From the NCBI GenBank assembly GCA_002391385.1, contig DGEY01000080.1, forward strand, positions 3,866 to 18,053: a stretch of 14,188 nt of DNA, in the 5' to 3' direction. Both the position numbers and the translations under genes were made by a program. The stretch's first letter is position 1. The number at the start of each line of letters is the position of its first letter. The notes beneath the pieces were generated by a model. That model searched no databases. It saw only the letters and a program-made list of their open reading frames with translations, and was not told the origin of the DNA. This document shows positions 6,908-14,188 of this stretch, piece by piece. This stretch comes from Firmicutes bacterium UBA3914 (GTDB lineage Bacteria > Bacillota > Limnochordia > Darwinibacteriales > Darwinibacteriaceae).

Positions 6908-7786
6908 TCATCCCTGGATGCGGGGATCCATGATATCCCGGAAGGCATCGCCGATCAGGTTCCAAGACAGTACAAAAAGAACAATGGCTAAACCCGGCCA
7001 CACCACCGTGTACCAGTAGGCCAAGGGATTGTCCGGCGTGCCCAAAATCCAGTTCCGGGCAAAGCTGATCATCTGCCCCCAGTCCGCATAGCCCTCCGGG
7101 GCGCCAAGCCCCAGAAAGCTCAGGGTGGAAGCGGTAACCACGATAGACCCCATGTTCATGGACGCTTGGATGAGCACAGGAAAGATGGTGTTGGGCAGAA
7201 TATGGCGGATCAGGATCTTGGCATGGGACACTCCACCGGCCTTGGCAGCCATCACATACTCCTCTTGTTTGACCTGGAGCACATTACCCCGGATCAGGCG
7301 GGCATAACCTGTCCAGCGGAAGAGCACCAGGGCAAAGATGACCTTATCCAAACCCCTGCCTAAAATGGTGGTGATCACGATGGCCGCAATCAGAAACGGA
7401 AAGCTCATGAACACGTCCACAAAGCGCATGACCACCTCATCGAACTTCCCACCGATATAGGCGCTGGTTGAACCAATCACAATGCCCACCAGGCAGGATA
7501 CCCCGGTTACGATCAGGCCTACCTTAAACGCCGTTCTGGTTCCCCAAACGATCCCGTAGAAAATGTCATACTTCCCGTGGGTCAGGCCCATGGGATGCTC
7601 CTTGGACGGTGCTTGGGGGGTGTTACCCCAGCCATAGCGCGGTACGCGGTAGGGATCGTGATTCGGGTTGTTCGCGTACATATCTGGTACCGGGGCTATC
7701 CAAGGTGCGAACACCGCCACCAGGATGAAAACCAGTAAGATGATCAGTCCGGCCATGGACAGGGGGTTGCGCAGCAGCTTCTTCAT
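6908..7786 (-). CDS. dppC: Peptide ABC importer permease, DppC family
   Basis: This is the second inner-membrane channel subunit of a dipeptide/oligopeptide importer, 292 residues, with the N-terminal OppC-type segment. A first helix (about residues 11-32) is followed by an external region and five further hydrophobic segments. The EAA loop, which contacts the ATPases, is EYVMAAKAGGVSHAKILIRH (176-195). Between helix 1 and the core, the region usually carrying G-T-D-x-x-G-R-D-x-x-S-R reads GLTHGKYDIFYG (67-78), a marked variant. I chose the ATG at 7786 because AGAGG lies 6 bases upstream; an ATG at 7792 abuts that site. The gap to the dppB stop is 13 bases. It is the last gene of the operon, with an intrinsic terminator behind it. 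Confidence 0.9.
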   Translation of the reverse strand: MKKLLRNPLSMAGLIILLVFILVAVFAPWIAPVPDMYANNPNHDPYRVPRYGWGNTPQAPSKEHPMGLTHGKYDIFYGIVWGTRTAFKVGLIVTGVSCLVGIVIGSTSAYIGGKFDEVVMRFVDVFMSFPFLIAAIVITTILGRGLDKVIFALVLFRWTGYARLIRGNVLQVKQEEYVMAAKAGGVSHAKILIRHILPNTIFPVLIQASMNMGSIVVTASTLSFLGLGAPEGYADWGQMISFARNWILGTPDNPLAYWYTVVWPGLAIVLFVLSWNLIGDAFRDIMDPRIQG

Positions 7787-7799
7787 TACCATCCTCTGA

Positions 7800-8831
7800 T
7801 CACTCCAATCTCACCCTGGGATCAATGATCGCATAGAGAACATCCACTACTAAATTGACCAGAACAAGGAGCAAACCGTAAAACAGGGTGGTGCCCAAAA
7901 CCAGCGTGTAATCCAGCTGCTGAGCTCCGGTGGCGGTCAGAAGGCCGATCCCCTTGTAGTCGAAGACCGTTTCCACAATGACCACGCCGCCCAAAAGACC
8001 CAACACCATGGAGCCGGAAACTGTGGCCACGGGAATCAGGGCGTTGCGGCGCACGTGGCGGTTCATCACCACCCGCTCGGTCAGACCCTTGGCTCTAGCC
8101 GTGCGCACATAGTCCTTGTTCATCACTTCCAGCATGCTGGACCTGGTGATCCGCAAAAGATAGGCCCACCAGAGATAGGAGAGGGTGATGACTGGAGCGA
8201 TCAGGTGACGAACGGCGTCCCAGAAAATATCCAGGCGCTTATTGAGCAAAGCGTCCACGGTGTTCATTCCGGTGTAGCGGACAAAATCCCCCGTCAGCAC
8301 AATGGAATCAGCCCACATGGAGAGCCGGCCGGGAGGGAACCAACCGAACACGCCGTAGAAAATCATGAGCACAATGAGTCCAAAGACAAAGTCCGGTAAA
8401 GACCAGCCCACAATGGCAAAGACGCGGCTGAAATGATCCAGCGGCTTGTTGTAGTGCTTGGCGGATATCGTACCGAGCCAGATTCCGCCCAGGACCACGG
8501 GGATGATGGCAAAGAGCGCCAGCTCGAGGGTTGCGGGAAACCGCTTGGCGATGGCTTCCGCCACATGCATGTTCGCGGAAACGGAATAACCCAGATCGCC
8601 CTTGAGCAGATTCTTGACCCAGTTGATATAGCGCACATGCACCGGCTGGTCTAAGCCATATTTGCGGACCAGATCGTCAAGGCTCTGGTTCTTCAGCTCC
8701 TCCGGGCTCTTGATGTAGGTGCTGACAAGCTGATAGGGTGAAAGAAGGGACATGGCCACGAAAATGAGCAGCGTGACCCCTATTAAGACAACCGGCAGAA
8801 AAAGCAGCCGCCTGGCGATGAAGGTTAACAT
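7800..8831 (-). CDS. dppB: Peptide ABC importer permease, DppB family
   Basis: This is the first membrane channel subunit of the peptide importer, 343 residues, slightly longer than most DppB proteins (about 305-340). The N-terminus MLTFIARRLLFLPVVLIGVT is typical of the family, followed by a periplasmic loop (about 32-100) with DLGYSVS (79-85). The EAA loop DYVRTARAKGLTERVVMNRH is at 240-259, and VETVFDYKGIG at 286-296 replaces the more usual F-x-x-P-G-x-G form. The C-terminus DPRVRLE is characteristic. The ATG has AAGGGG 7 bases upstream. It pairs with DppC, immediately downstream, and is separated from dppA by a stem-loop that may lower its expression relative to the binding protein. Confidence 0.92.
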   Translation of the reverse strand: MLTFIARRLLFLPVVLIGVTLLIFVAMSLLSPYQLVSTYIKSPEELKNQSLDDLVRKYGLDQPVHVRYINWVKNLLKGDLGYSVSANMHVAEAIAKRFPATLELALFAIIPVVLGGIWLGTISAKHYNKPLDHFSRVFAIVGWSLPDFVFGLIVLMIFYGVFGWFPPGRLSMWADSIVLTGDFVRYTGMNTVDALLNKRLDIFWDAVRHLIAPVITLSYLWWAYLLRITRSSMLEVMNKDYVRTARAKGLTERVVMNRHVRRNALIPVATVSGSMVLGLLGGVVIVETVFDYKGIGLLTATGAQQLDYTLVLGTTLFYGLLLVLVNLVVDVLYAIIDPRVRLE

Positions 8832-8859
8832 ATGCTTACCCCTTACCTAGCGAGATGTG

Positions 8860-8891
8860 GGAGTAGGACTGCCCGAGGGCAATCCTACTCC
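8860..8891 (-). other. Stem-loop between dppA and dppB
   Basis: GGAGTAGGA (8860-8868) pairs with TCCTACTCC (8883-8891), then after one mismatch TGCC (8870-8873) pairs with GGCA (8878-8881) around a 4-base loop. It lies 22 bases past the dppA stop. No T tract follows, so an mRNA-stabilising or partial-attenuation element is more likely than a full terminator. Such structures commonly make binding protein outnumber permease. Confidence 0.65.
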
Positions 8892-8913
8892 TGTTCACGA
8901 ACGAGCTGCCCAA

Positions 8914-10740
8914 CTACTGCTGTACTTTGCTGATCTTGTAGAGATCGTAGTTAGCAGCGTAGGCCGGGCAGTACTCGAAGCCCTGCACCCAATCGCGCAT
9001 GACCCTGTGTGTCGTGGCCTCCATGAAGGGCATGGCAATGGCCTGCTCAACGTAGAGTCTCTGCAGCTCATGGTAGATCTTCTCACGTTCCGCCGGATCG
9101 GTGGCCTTAATACCAGCGTCGATCAGCGCATCGAACTGCTCCTTGGCCAGGTCAATCAAGCCTTGTCCGCAGTAGCCAGCAAACGTTCCGGCAGAGTGCA
9201 TGAACGGAACTGCGAAGTTGTGGGTATCCGGGAAGTCCGCCAGCCAGCCCATGACAAACACGGGCAGCGAAGACGAGCGGAGCTTATCCAGCACCGTGGC
9301 CCATTCCAGACCGATAACCTCCACCTGGAACTTGGGATTGATCTGTTCGATGTTGAACTCCAGGATCTCCAGAGCGGTCTTGCGAGCATCGTTACCTGTG
9401 TTGTAGACGATACCGACTTTGAAGCCTTTCTCCCACACTTCTCCGTTAAAGGCCTGCTTGAAGTACTCAGTGGCCTTTGCCAGATCATGGGAGAAGTACT
9501 CCTGCTCCGTATTCACATACGGCAGGCTCTGCGGGAAGGGGCCCTTGGGAATCTGGCCTGCGCCAAGCACGACTTCGTTCAAGTAGGCCTCGTAGTCGAA
9601 GGCATAGGCGAACGCCTTGCGTACATTGACGTCAGCAAAGAAATCGCTGGGGATGCCGTTCCCATCGAGCTTACCACTGCCCACCAGGTCCTCGTTGCCT
9701 TCCACGGGAATGGTGAAGCTGAAGAAGAGCACTGTATTGGTGATCTGCGGCAGATCTTCCACAACGGTCACACCGGGGATGGTGCGTACCTGCGGGAGAT
9801 CCTGCTGTCCCACATAGATGGCGTCCGCATCACCGGCCCGCAGCATGAGCAGGCGGGTGGCAAACTCAGGGATGTTCTTAATGACCACGTTCTTCAGGGC
9901 TGCCGGCCCGCGCCAATAATCATCGAAGCGGCTGAGCAGCACCTGTGCACCGCTCTTATCCCAAGTATCCAGCTTGAAGGGGCCGGTACCGCAGGCCTTG
10001 TCGTAGAGGGTCATCTCTTCCAAAGCCTGGTCATACCACTTCGGCCAGGTGTCGGGATTGCCATCCCAGGCGCCGTTGGCGATCATCCAATCCTTGCAGA
10101 CGATGGATGCCCAGGAGCCGCCTTTGGTCAGGATGTTGATGAACGGCGGATAGGGGTTGGCCAGGTGGAAGATGAGGTCGTTCCCATCTACTTCCATGGT
10201 GGCATCCACCAAGTCGTAGGCTTTTCGCAGGATGGCCGGATCAACTTCGGAGATGTCCACAAAATCGTCGGGCCCACCGGCCATGGCGATCACATCGCGC
10301 ATGGTCTGCACACCCAGGAGGGGCTCAAAGAACATCCACATGGGGCCGCCCGCGGGGTCAGCCAGCATACCCCGGAGGAAGGAGTACTTCACATCCTCAG
10401 CGGTGAGTTCCGCACCGTTGTGGAACTTGACACCCTGACGGATGGGTACCCTGATGGTGCGGCCATCCTCCGACATGAGCCCGTTTTCCACCGTTGGCAC
10501 CTCGGTGGCCAGCAGGGGCCCGATGTTGTCCAGATCCCCACCTACATACTCGAACAGGTTGTCGTAGACGTAGTGGATGATCTCACCGCTAGCGGTGTCA
10601 TAGGCCGCCGCCGGATCGAGGGTCTGGGGACCACCCGCACCGCCGACGTAGACCCACGTCTCGGGATCAAAAGCGAAAACAGAGACCGACAAAGTGAGCA
10701 GCAACAACAAGACAACTAAACTACAGACCTTCGCCTTCAA
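8914..10740 (-). CDS. dppA: Peptide ABC importer substrate-binding protein (SBP family 5)
   Basis: This extracytoplasmic receptor captures peptides and delivers them to the DppBC channel. It has 608 residues, longer than the usual 500-550. Residues 1-23 are a Sec signal peptide (basic MKAK, long leucine core, V-F-A cleavage before FDPE). There is no lipobox cysteine at the cleavage site, unusual for a Gram-positive binding protein. Family 5 landmarks include TLDPAAAYDTASGEI near the mature N-terminus, MSEDGRTIRVPIRQGVKFH with LTAEDVKYSF, VRKAFAYAFDYEAYL, and a late VMGWLADFPDTHNF loop. The start is TTG with AGGAGG 7 bases upstream. The gene is the middle one of the operon, 77 bases after dppF. 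Peptide is the likeliest ligand, but family 5 also binds nickel complexes and sugars. Confidence 0.92.
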   Translation of the reverse strand: MKAKVCSLVVLLLLLTLSVSVFAFDPETWVYVGGAGGPQTLDPAAAYDTASGEIIHYVYDNLFEYVGGDLDNIGPLLATEVPTVENGLMSEDGRTIRVPIRQGVKFHNGAELTAEDVKYSFLRGMLADPAGGPMWMFFEPLLGVQTMRDVIAMAGGPDDFVDISEVDPAILRKAYDLVDATMEVDGNDLIFHLANPYPPFINILTKGGSWASIVCKDWMIANGAWDGNPDTWPKWYDQALEEMTLYDKACGTGPFKLDTWDKSGAQVLLSRFDDYWRGPAALKNVVIKNIPEFATRLLMLRAGDADAIYVGQQDLPQVRTIPGVTVVEDLPQITNTVLFFSFTIPVEGNEDLVGSGKLDGNGIPSDFFADVNVRKAFAYAFDYEAYLNEVVLGAGQIPKGPFPQSLPYVNTEQEYFSHDLAKATEYFKQAFNGEVWEKGFKVGIVYNTGNDARKTALEILEFNIEQINPKFQVEVIGLEWATVLDKLRSSSLPVFVMGWLADFPDTHNFAVPFMHSAGTFAGYCGQGLIDLAKEQFDALIDAGIKATDPAEREKIYHELQRLYVEQAIAMPFMEATTHRVMRDWVQGFEYCPAYAANYDLYKISKVQQ

Positions 10741-10817
10741 CTCTTCTCCTCCTTTTCTTTTCTCTCTTGCCAGGCCTGAATGCCCTGGCGCAACTCAACC
10801 GGCCCCCAAGGCACTGC

Positions 10818-11846
10818 CTAAGCATTTTCTCCTGGGGAAATACCGGTTAAATCCAGTTCTTGGGCGTAGTGACACGCTGCGAAATGCCCCTGGCCATCCA
10901 CATCCAGAAGCTCTGGAATCTCCCTGCGGCAGCGCTCCTGGGCATAGCGGCAGCGGGGATGGAAATGGCAGCCCGCAGGGGGATTCGCCGGGTTGGGGAC
11001 ATCCCCCTGGAGAATGATCTGTTCCCGCACAATGTCGGGGTCCGGATCGGGGATGGCCGAAAGCAGTGCTTCCGTGTAGGGATGCTTGGGGTTGGCAAAG
11101 AGCGTGTCGGAATCACCCATCTCCACGATGCGTCCCAAGTACATCACAGCCACGCGATCGCTGATGTGCTGGACCACAGAGAGATCGTGGGCGATAAACA
11201 AGTAGGTCAAGCCAAACTGCTCCTGCAGGTCGGCCAGGAGGTTCAAAACCTGCGCCTGTACCGATACATCCAGGGCCGATACGGGTTCATCGCAGACCAC
11301 CAGCGAAGGATTCAAGGCCAGCGCCCGGGCAATGCCGATTCTCTGCCGCTGCCCGCCGCTGAACTCATGGGGAAAGCGGTTCATGTGGTGGGGGCCTAAT
11401 CCCACCGCCTCGAGCATGGCCTCCACCCGTTCATAGCGCTCCCGGCGGTTTTTTATGCCGTGGGCCTCTAAAGGCTCGGCAACGATATCCCGAATGCGCA
11501 TCCGCGGGTTGAGGGAGGAAAACGGATCTTGGAACACGATCTGCATTCTATCCCGCAGACCGCGGATGGTCTGGGAGTTGACCTCAGTCCAATCACCATC
11601 GATGTTTAAGCGAATAGTGCCCTCTGTTGGCTGGATCAGGTGCACCAGGCAGAGGCCCATGGTGGTCTTGCCGCAGCCGCTTTCACCAACAACGCCCAGG
11701 GTTTCGCCCTTGCGAACCTGGAAGCTCACCCGCTCCACAGCCTTCACATAGCCCACCGTGCGACGGAATATGCCCTTGGTGATCGGAAAGTACTTCCGCA
11801 AGCCCTGAACATCTAACAATATTTCCCCTGTGTTTGCAGTCGTCAT
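10818..11846 (-). CDS. dppF: Peptide ABC importer ATPase, DppF/OppF family
   Basis: This is one of the two cytoplasmic ATPases energising the DppBC channel, 342 residues from the chosen start. Motifs are Walker A GESGCGKT (54-61), Q-loop at Q106, signature FSGGQRQR (162-169), Walker B LVVCDEP (182-188) and switch histidine H220. The C-terminal oligopeptide-transporter extension carries C293, C299, C306 and C325, the spacing linked to an iron-sulfur site in dipeptide-transporter ATPases. I chose the ATG at 11846: AAGGA lies 10 bases upstream, and a GTG one codon earlier has the better 7-base spacing. A longer frame starting at 11945 would run back 70 bases into dppD and has no ribosome site. 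The gap to dppD is 29 bases. A small GCCAGG/CCTGGC hairpin follows before dppA. Confidence 0.93.
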   Translation of the reverse strand: MTTANTGEILLDVQGLRKYFPITKGIFRRTVGYVKAVERVSFQVRKGETLGVVGESGCGKTTMGLCLVHLIQPTEGTIRLNIDGDWTEVNSQTIRGLRDRMQIVFQDPFSSLNPRMRIRDIVAEPLEAHGIKNRRERYERVEAMLEAVGLGPHHMNRFPHEFSGGQRQRIGIARALALNPSLVVCDEPVSALDVSVQAQVLNLLADLQEQFGLTYLFIAHDLSVVQHISDRVAVMYLGRIVEMGDSDTLFANPKHPYTEALLSAIPDPDPDIVREQIILQGDVPNPANPPAGCHFHPRCRYAQERCRREIPELLDVDGQGHFAACHYAQELDLTGISPGENA

Positions 11847-11875
11847 CACTGAGCATTCCTTTCCGGCATACTTTC

Positions 11876-12925
11876 TCAAGCAAAGCGCCAACAGCGGACT
11901 GAGTGGTTTTCTTCGATGTTGATCACCGGCGGTTCTTGAGCACACTTGTCCATGGCTACGGGGCAGCGCTCCCTAAAGCTGCAGCCCTCGGGAATAGCCC
12001 GGGGATCGGGCACGACCCCTTTAATGGGCACCAGCCTACTCCTGCGCCCTCCCAGCTTGGGTATGGAGTTGAGCAGTCCCTGGGTGTAGGGATGGGCAGG
12101 GTTGTGAAAAAGGGTGCGAACCTTGGCGTGTTCAACGATCTTACCCAAGTACATCACCGCCACCTCATCGCACATCCGGCTGACCACACCGAGGTTATGG
12201 GTGATCATCATGATGGACATCTTGTACTCCTCCTGGAGGCGGCGCATCAGCTCAAGGATCTGCGCTTGGATGGTCACATCCAGGGCGGTGGTGGGTTCGT
12301 CGGCAATGAGCAGCGACGGATTGCAGGATAAAGCCATGGCAATCATCACCCTTTGGCGCATGCCGCCGCTCATCTGGTACGGATACTCCCGCACCCGCTG
12401 ACCCGGAATGGGAATCCCCACCTTAGCCAGCATCTCTTCCGCCATTTTCCAGGCCTGCTTCTCCGTCACTTTTTGGTGGAGCGTAATGGCCTCTACGATC
12501 TGCTGACCCACGGTATACACTGGGTTCAGCGATGTCATGGGCTCCTGAAAGATCATGGCGATCTCGTTGCCCCGGATCCGCCGCATCAAAGGACCCGTGG
12601 GATCCTGCTGGGCTAGATCCACTACTTTTCCATCACGCTGGCGGAAAAAAATCTGCCCCGAGTGGATGTTCCCGTGGGGCTTGGGCAGCAGCTGCATGAC
12701 GGACATGGCGGTGATGCTCTTGCCGCAGCCGCTTTCGCCAACGACACCGAAGACGGATTCCTTTTTTATATCAAAAGAAACACCGTTGACGGCCTTGACA
12801 AAACCTTCATCGGTGGAGAAGTACGTATGCAAATCCCTTATGCCTAAAAGGACATCCTGTGCCAAAACGTCTGTACCTGGGCCGGGGTCAGTGTATTGCT
12901 CCCTGGCCAGTGCGGAAATGGTCAT
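11876..12925 (-). CDS. dppD: Peptide ABC importer ATPase, DppD/OppD family
   Basis: This is the other cytoplasmic ATPase of the importer and the first gene of the operon, 349 residues. Motifs are Walker A GESGCGKS (63-70), Q-loop at Q127, signature MSGGMRQR (185-192), Walker B LLIADEP (205-211) and switch histidine H243. The C-terminal extension has C315, C321, C328 and C345 in the GCSFRERCP context, matching the iron-sulfur type. About 25 residues precede the first domain strand, a little longer than average. The ATG at 12925 has GGAGG 8 bases upstream; a TTG five codons earlier overlaps that site and is rejected. It follows a strong sigma-A promoter by about 63 bases of leader. DppD and DppF normally act as a heterodimer. 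Confidence 0.93.
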   Translation of the reverse strand: MTISALAREQYTDPGPGTDVLAQDVLLGIRDLHTYFSTDEGFVKAVNGVSFDIKKESVFGVVGESGCGKSITAMSVMQLLPKPHGNIHSGQIFFRQRDGKVVDLAQQDPTGPLMRRIRGNEIAMIFQEPMTSLNPVYTVGQQIVEAITLHQKVTEKQAWKMAEEMLAKVGIPIPGQRVREYPYQMSGGMRQRVMIAMALSCNPSLLIADEPTTALDVTIQAQILELMRRLQEEYKMSIMMITHNLGVVSRMCDEVAVMYLGKIVEHAKVRTLFHNPAHPYTQGLLNSIPKLGGRRSRLVPIKGVVPDPRAIPEGCSFRERCPVAMDKCAQEPPVINIEENHSVRCWRFA

Positions 12926-12994
12926 TATGTGGACCTCCAATACGTCTAGATGCTTCCAACAATATGCCTGGTCTTCCGAGGCTGTTTTTTATAA

Positions 12995-13023
12995 ATAATA
13001 CTCCCCTCACAGCTCCCTGTCAA
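12995..13023 (-). promoter_or_regulatory. Sigma-A promoter of the dpp operon
   Basis: On the minus strand, a perfect TTGACA (complement of 13018-13023) and TATTAT (complement of 12995-13000, 5 of 6 matches) are separated by 17 bases. The predicted start is near 12988, leaving a leader of about 63 bases. I see no convincing operator dyad or attenuator in that leader. Confidence 0.85.
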
Positions 13024-13208
13024 CTCAAAGCGTACGAAAATCGGAAGGAAGGGCTGTACAGCAGCCAGATAAAAGCAAAGCAGGGCCAAATTGGTTGATA
13101 AAGTGTAAACTGGAAGGGTCTATCTTTGGAATCCCTCTTCTCTTTACATAGGACACCGCTGCAAAAGCAATGACTATCTCTGCATATTTAGTATCCTCCA
13201 ACACCACC

Positions 13209-13526
13209 TTAAGGCCGCTCTACCCAGCGCTCCTGGTTGTTCCAGTCAAAATCGTTGAGGTACCGCTCAATCTGATCGTCGTCCTCTTCCTTCTCCATTA
13301 CGGAAAGCATCTGGCGGGCCTCATCTTCCGTGAGCTCGATGTAGAAGGCGAAGTAGTTCTTGCCGTAGCTGACAGTTGCTTCCATGGAAACGTAGAAATA
13401 ATAGGCAGCGCAGTGGGAACAGTACCTCACCCGGTAAAACTTCTCATCACCAGTTATATGCATGCCTGTAAAGGCACCCACAACCTCCAGCTCACCATGT
13501 TCAGCGGTCTTGGGGCAGTTGTACAT
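13209..13526 (-). CDS. Small cysteine-containing protein of unknown function
   Basis: This 105-residue acidic, soluble protein is one I do not recognise. C4 (YNCPKT), H10 and the pair C36/C39 (YCSHC) could bind zinc in a ribbon-like arrangement. The first half then runs in alternating hydrophobic strands (AAYYFYVSMEATVSYGKNYF). The C-terminal third is helical and very acidic (LTEDEARQMLSVMEKEEDDD). The ATG at 13526 has GAGAGGGG 7 bases upstream, and a GTG one codon earlier is an alternative. It is transcribed leftward toward the dpp promoter with about 180 bases between, and it diverges from the Nudix gene. Codon phase and the ribosome site support a real gene. A metal-binding or nucleic-acid-related role is only a guess. 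Confidence 0.6.
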   Translation of the reverse strand: MYNCPKTAEHGELEVVGAFTGMHITGDEKFYRVRYCSHCAAYYFYVSMEATVSYGKNYFAFYIELTEDEARQMLSVMEKEEDDDQIERYLNDFDWNNQERWVERP

Positions 13527-13561
13527 CACGCCGCCCCTCTCCCCAACTTTGGACGCTTTTC

Positions 13562-13567
13562 ATAATA
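13562..13567 (-). promoter_or_regulatory. Possible -10 box of the small-protein gene
   Basis: TATTAT (minus strand) sits about 36 bases upstream of the ATG at 13526 within an AT-rich stretch (13560-13600). No good -35 lies at a 17-18 base distance (best AAAACA, 3 of 6), so this is tentative. Confidence 0.3.
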
Positions 13568-13732
13568 CATTTTTTATCTTCGTTATGTTTTTATTTTGAC
13601 ACAACCCTCTGTCCTTCCTTTGTCCAGAATGAAAAAAATCAATGGAACTCCGCGCCGCGGACAGACCCATCCAGAAGGTGATCTGGCGGCCGTGTGGAAG
13701 GATAGGGCCAAAAGGCCGAGGAGGAGTGGTCC

Positions 13733-14179
13733 GTGAAGTATCCGGAGCTGGCGGTTGGGGCTGTCATTTTCAACCCGAAGAACAAAGTGCTTCTCCTGAA
13801 GTCCCACAAGTGGAACAACGAGTATGTCATTCCAGGGGGCCATGTGGAGTGGGGCGAGAAAATGGAAGAGGCTCTGCGCAGGGAGATCCTGGAGGAAACG
13901 GGCCTGGAGATCTATGACCTGGAGTTGGTAGGGCTGAAGGAAAATATCTACAGTGCCGGTTTTCAGGAGCAAAAGCACTTTGTCTTTGTGGATTTCGCCT
14001 GCAGAACGGACTCCTCCCAAGTGATTCTAAACGAAGAAGCGGAGGAGTACATCTGGATCAGCCTGACTGAAATTGACCACTATGAGCTGAACAAGCTCAC
14101 CAGAGCCCTGCTGAAAGAGCTCATGAACAAGGCGGCCTCCCCCAAGAAAGTGGAGATCATCTATGACTATGGAGAGTGA
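13733..14179 (+). CDS. Nudix hydrolase
   Basis: This 148-residue cytoplasmic enzyme hydrolyses a nucleoside diphosphate linked to another group. The Nudix box is complete: G36, then E42 after five residues, R50-E51 after seven more, E54-E55 and G57-L58, so metal binding and catalysis should be intact. The opening AVGAVIFNPKNKVLLLKSHK and the YVIPGGHVEWGE turn are typical of small ADP-ribose pyrophosphatase or MutT-like members. The exact substrate cannot be read from sequence. The start is GTG at 13733 with GGAGG 8 bases upstream; an in-frame TAG at 13703-13705 limits any longer start. A small GGCC-AAAA-GGCC hairpin (13706-13717) sits just before the ribosome site. No convincing promoter is visible. 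The stop lies about 9 bases from the window end. Confidence 0.92.
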   Translation: MKYPELAVGAVIFNPKNKVLLLKSHKWNNEYVIPGGHVEWGEKMEEALRREILEETGLEIYDLELVGLKENIYSAGFQEQKHFVFVDFACRTDSSQVILNEEAEEYIWISLTEIDHYELNKLTRALLKELMNKAASPKKVEIIYDYGE

Positions 14180-14188
14180 GCGCGGGGG

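Noticed and set aside
8857..10719. 620-codon open frame on the plus strand opposite dppA
   Set aside because: It is a full-length antisense shadow of a clear family 5 binding-protein gene. Its translation has no recognisable domain, and the sense product has a signal peptide, a ribosome site and family motifs.
13052..13066. GGCTG-TACAG-CAGCC hairpin as a terminator for the small-protein gene
   Set aside because: The stem is only 5 bp and the following minus-strand sequence is C/T-mixed without a real T run.
13025..13207. 60-codon minus-strand frame directly after the small-protein stop (GTG, GTG or TTG starts)
   Set aside because: It begins 1 base after that stop and could be coupled, but has no proper ribosome site, matches nothing known, and ends against the dpp -35 box. 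An open frame of this length is not surprising by chance.
13597..13602. Plus-strand TTGACA upstream of the Nudix gene as a -35 box
   Set aside because: No acceptable -10 occurs 16-19 bases downstream; the nearest candidate is about 23 bases away.
13583..14020. 145-codon minus-strand frame opposite the Nudix gene
   Set aside because: The sense strand carries a complete Nudix box and a GGAGG site; the antisense product has no family features.

Overview
The window looks like a chromosomal segment of a Gram-positive-type bacterium, most likely Bacillota (Firmicutes), at moderately high GC. The case rests on strong GGAGG-type Shine-Dalgarno sites, frequent TTG and GTG starts, and two near-consensus sigma-A promoters with 17-bp spacers (TTGACA/TATACT and TTGACA/TATTAT). 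No rRNA, tRNA, insertion sequence, CRISPR array or phage gene is visible. The genus cannot be named from sequence alone.

Region 1 (1-1664): a short plus-strand frame encodes a lipoprotein-like signal sequence broken by an apparent single-base frameshift, followed by a hairpin terminator. A leftward TTG-started MFS transporter gene follows, preceded by a leader with two abutting, nearly identical dyads and a third overlapping inverted repeat.

Region 2 (1665-4313): a leftward three-gene ABC-2 exporter operon, ATPase then permease then permease, with overlapping reading frames. Its sigma-A promoter shows that the ATPase starts at a GTG at 4252, because the upstream ATG lies inside the promoter spacer.

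Region 3 (4335-6829): a leftward ATP-grasp ligase-like gene is followed by a perfect 11-bp hairpin. Divergent from it is a GNAT-like gene on the plus strand with a TTGCCC-17-TATAAT promoter, an unusual C-terminal half and a degenerate acetyl-CoA loop.

Region 4 (6834-13023): a complete leftward dipeptide/oligopeptide ABC importer operon in the order dppD-dppF-dppA-dppB-dppC. It has a strong promoter, a stem-loop between dppA and dppB, and a textbook intrinsic terminator. The binding protein has an ordinary Sec signal peptide with no lipobox.

Region 5 (13024-14188): a small cysteine-containing protein of unknown function (leftward) diverges across an AT-rich spacer from a Nudix hydrolase gene (rightward).

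Most of the window is ordinary transport and housekeeping sequence; I found no clear novel defence or mobile system. The best leads are the broken lipoprotein frame, the compensatory tandem dyads upstream of the MFS gene, the unplaced ATP-grasp/ABC-2/GNAT neighbourhood, the degenerate GNAT protein and the non-lipoprotein binding protein.
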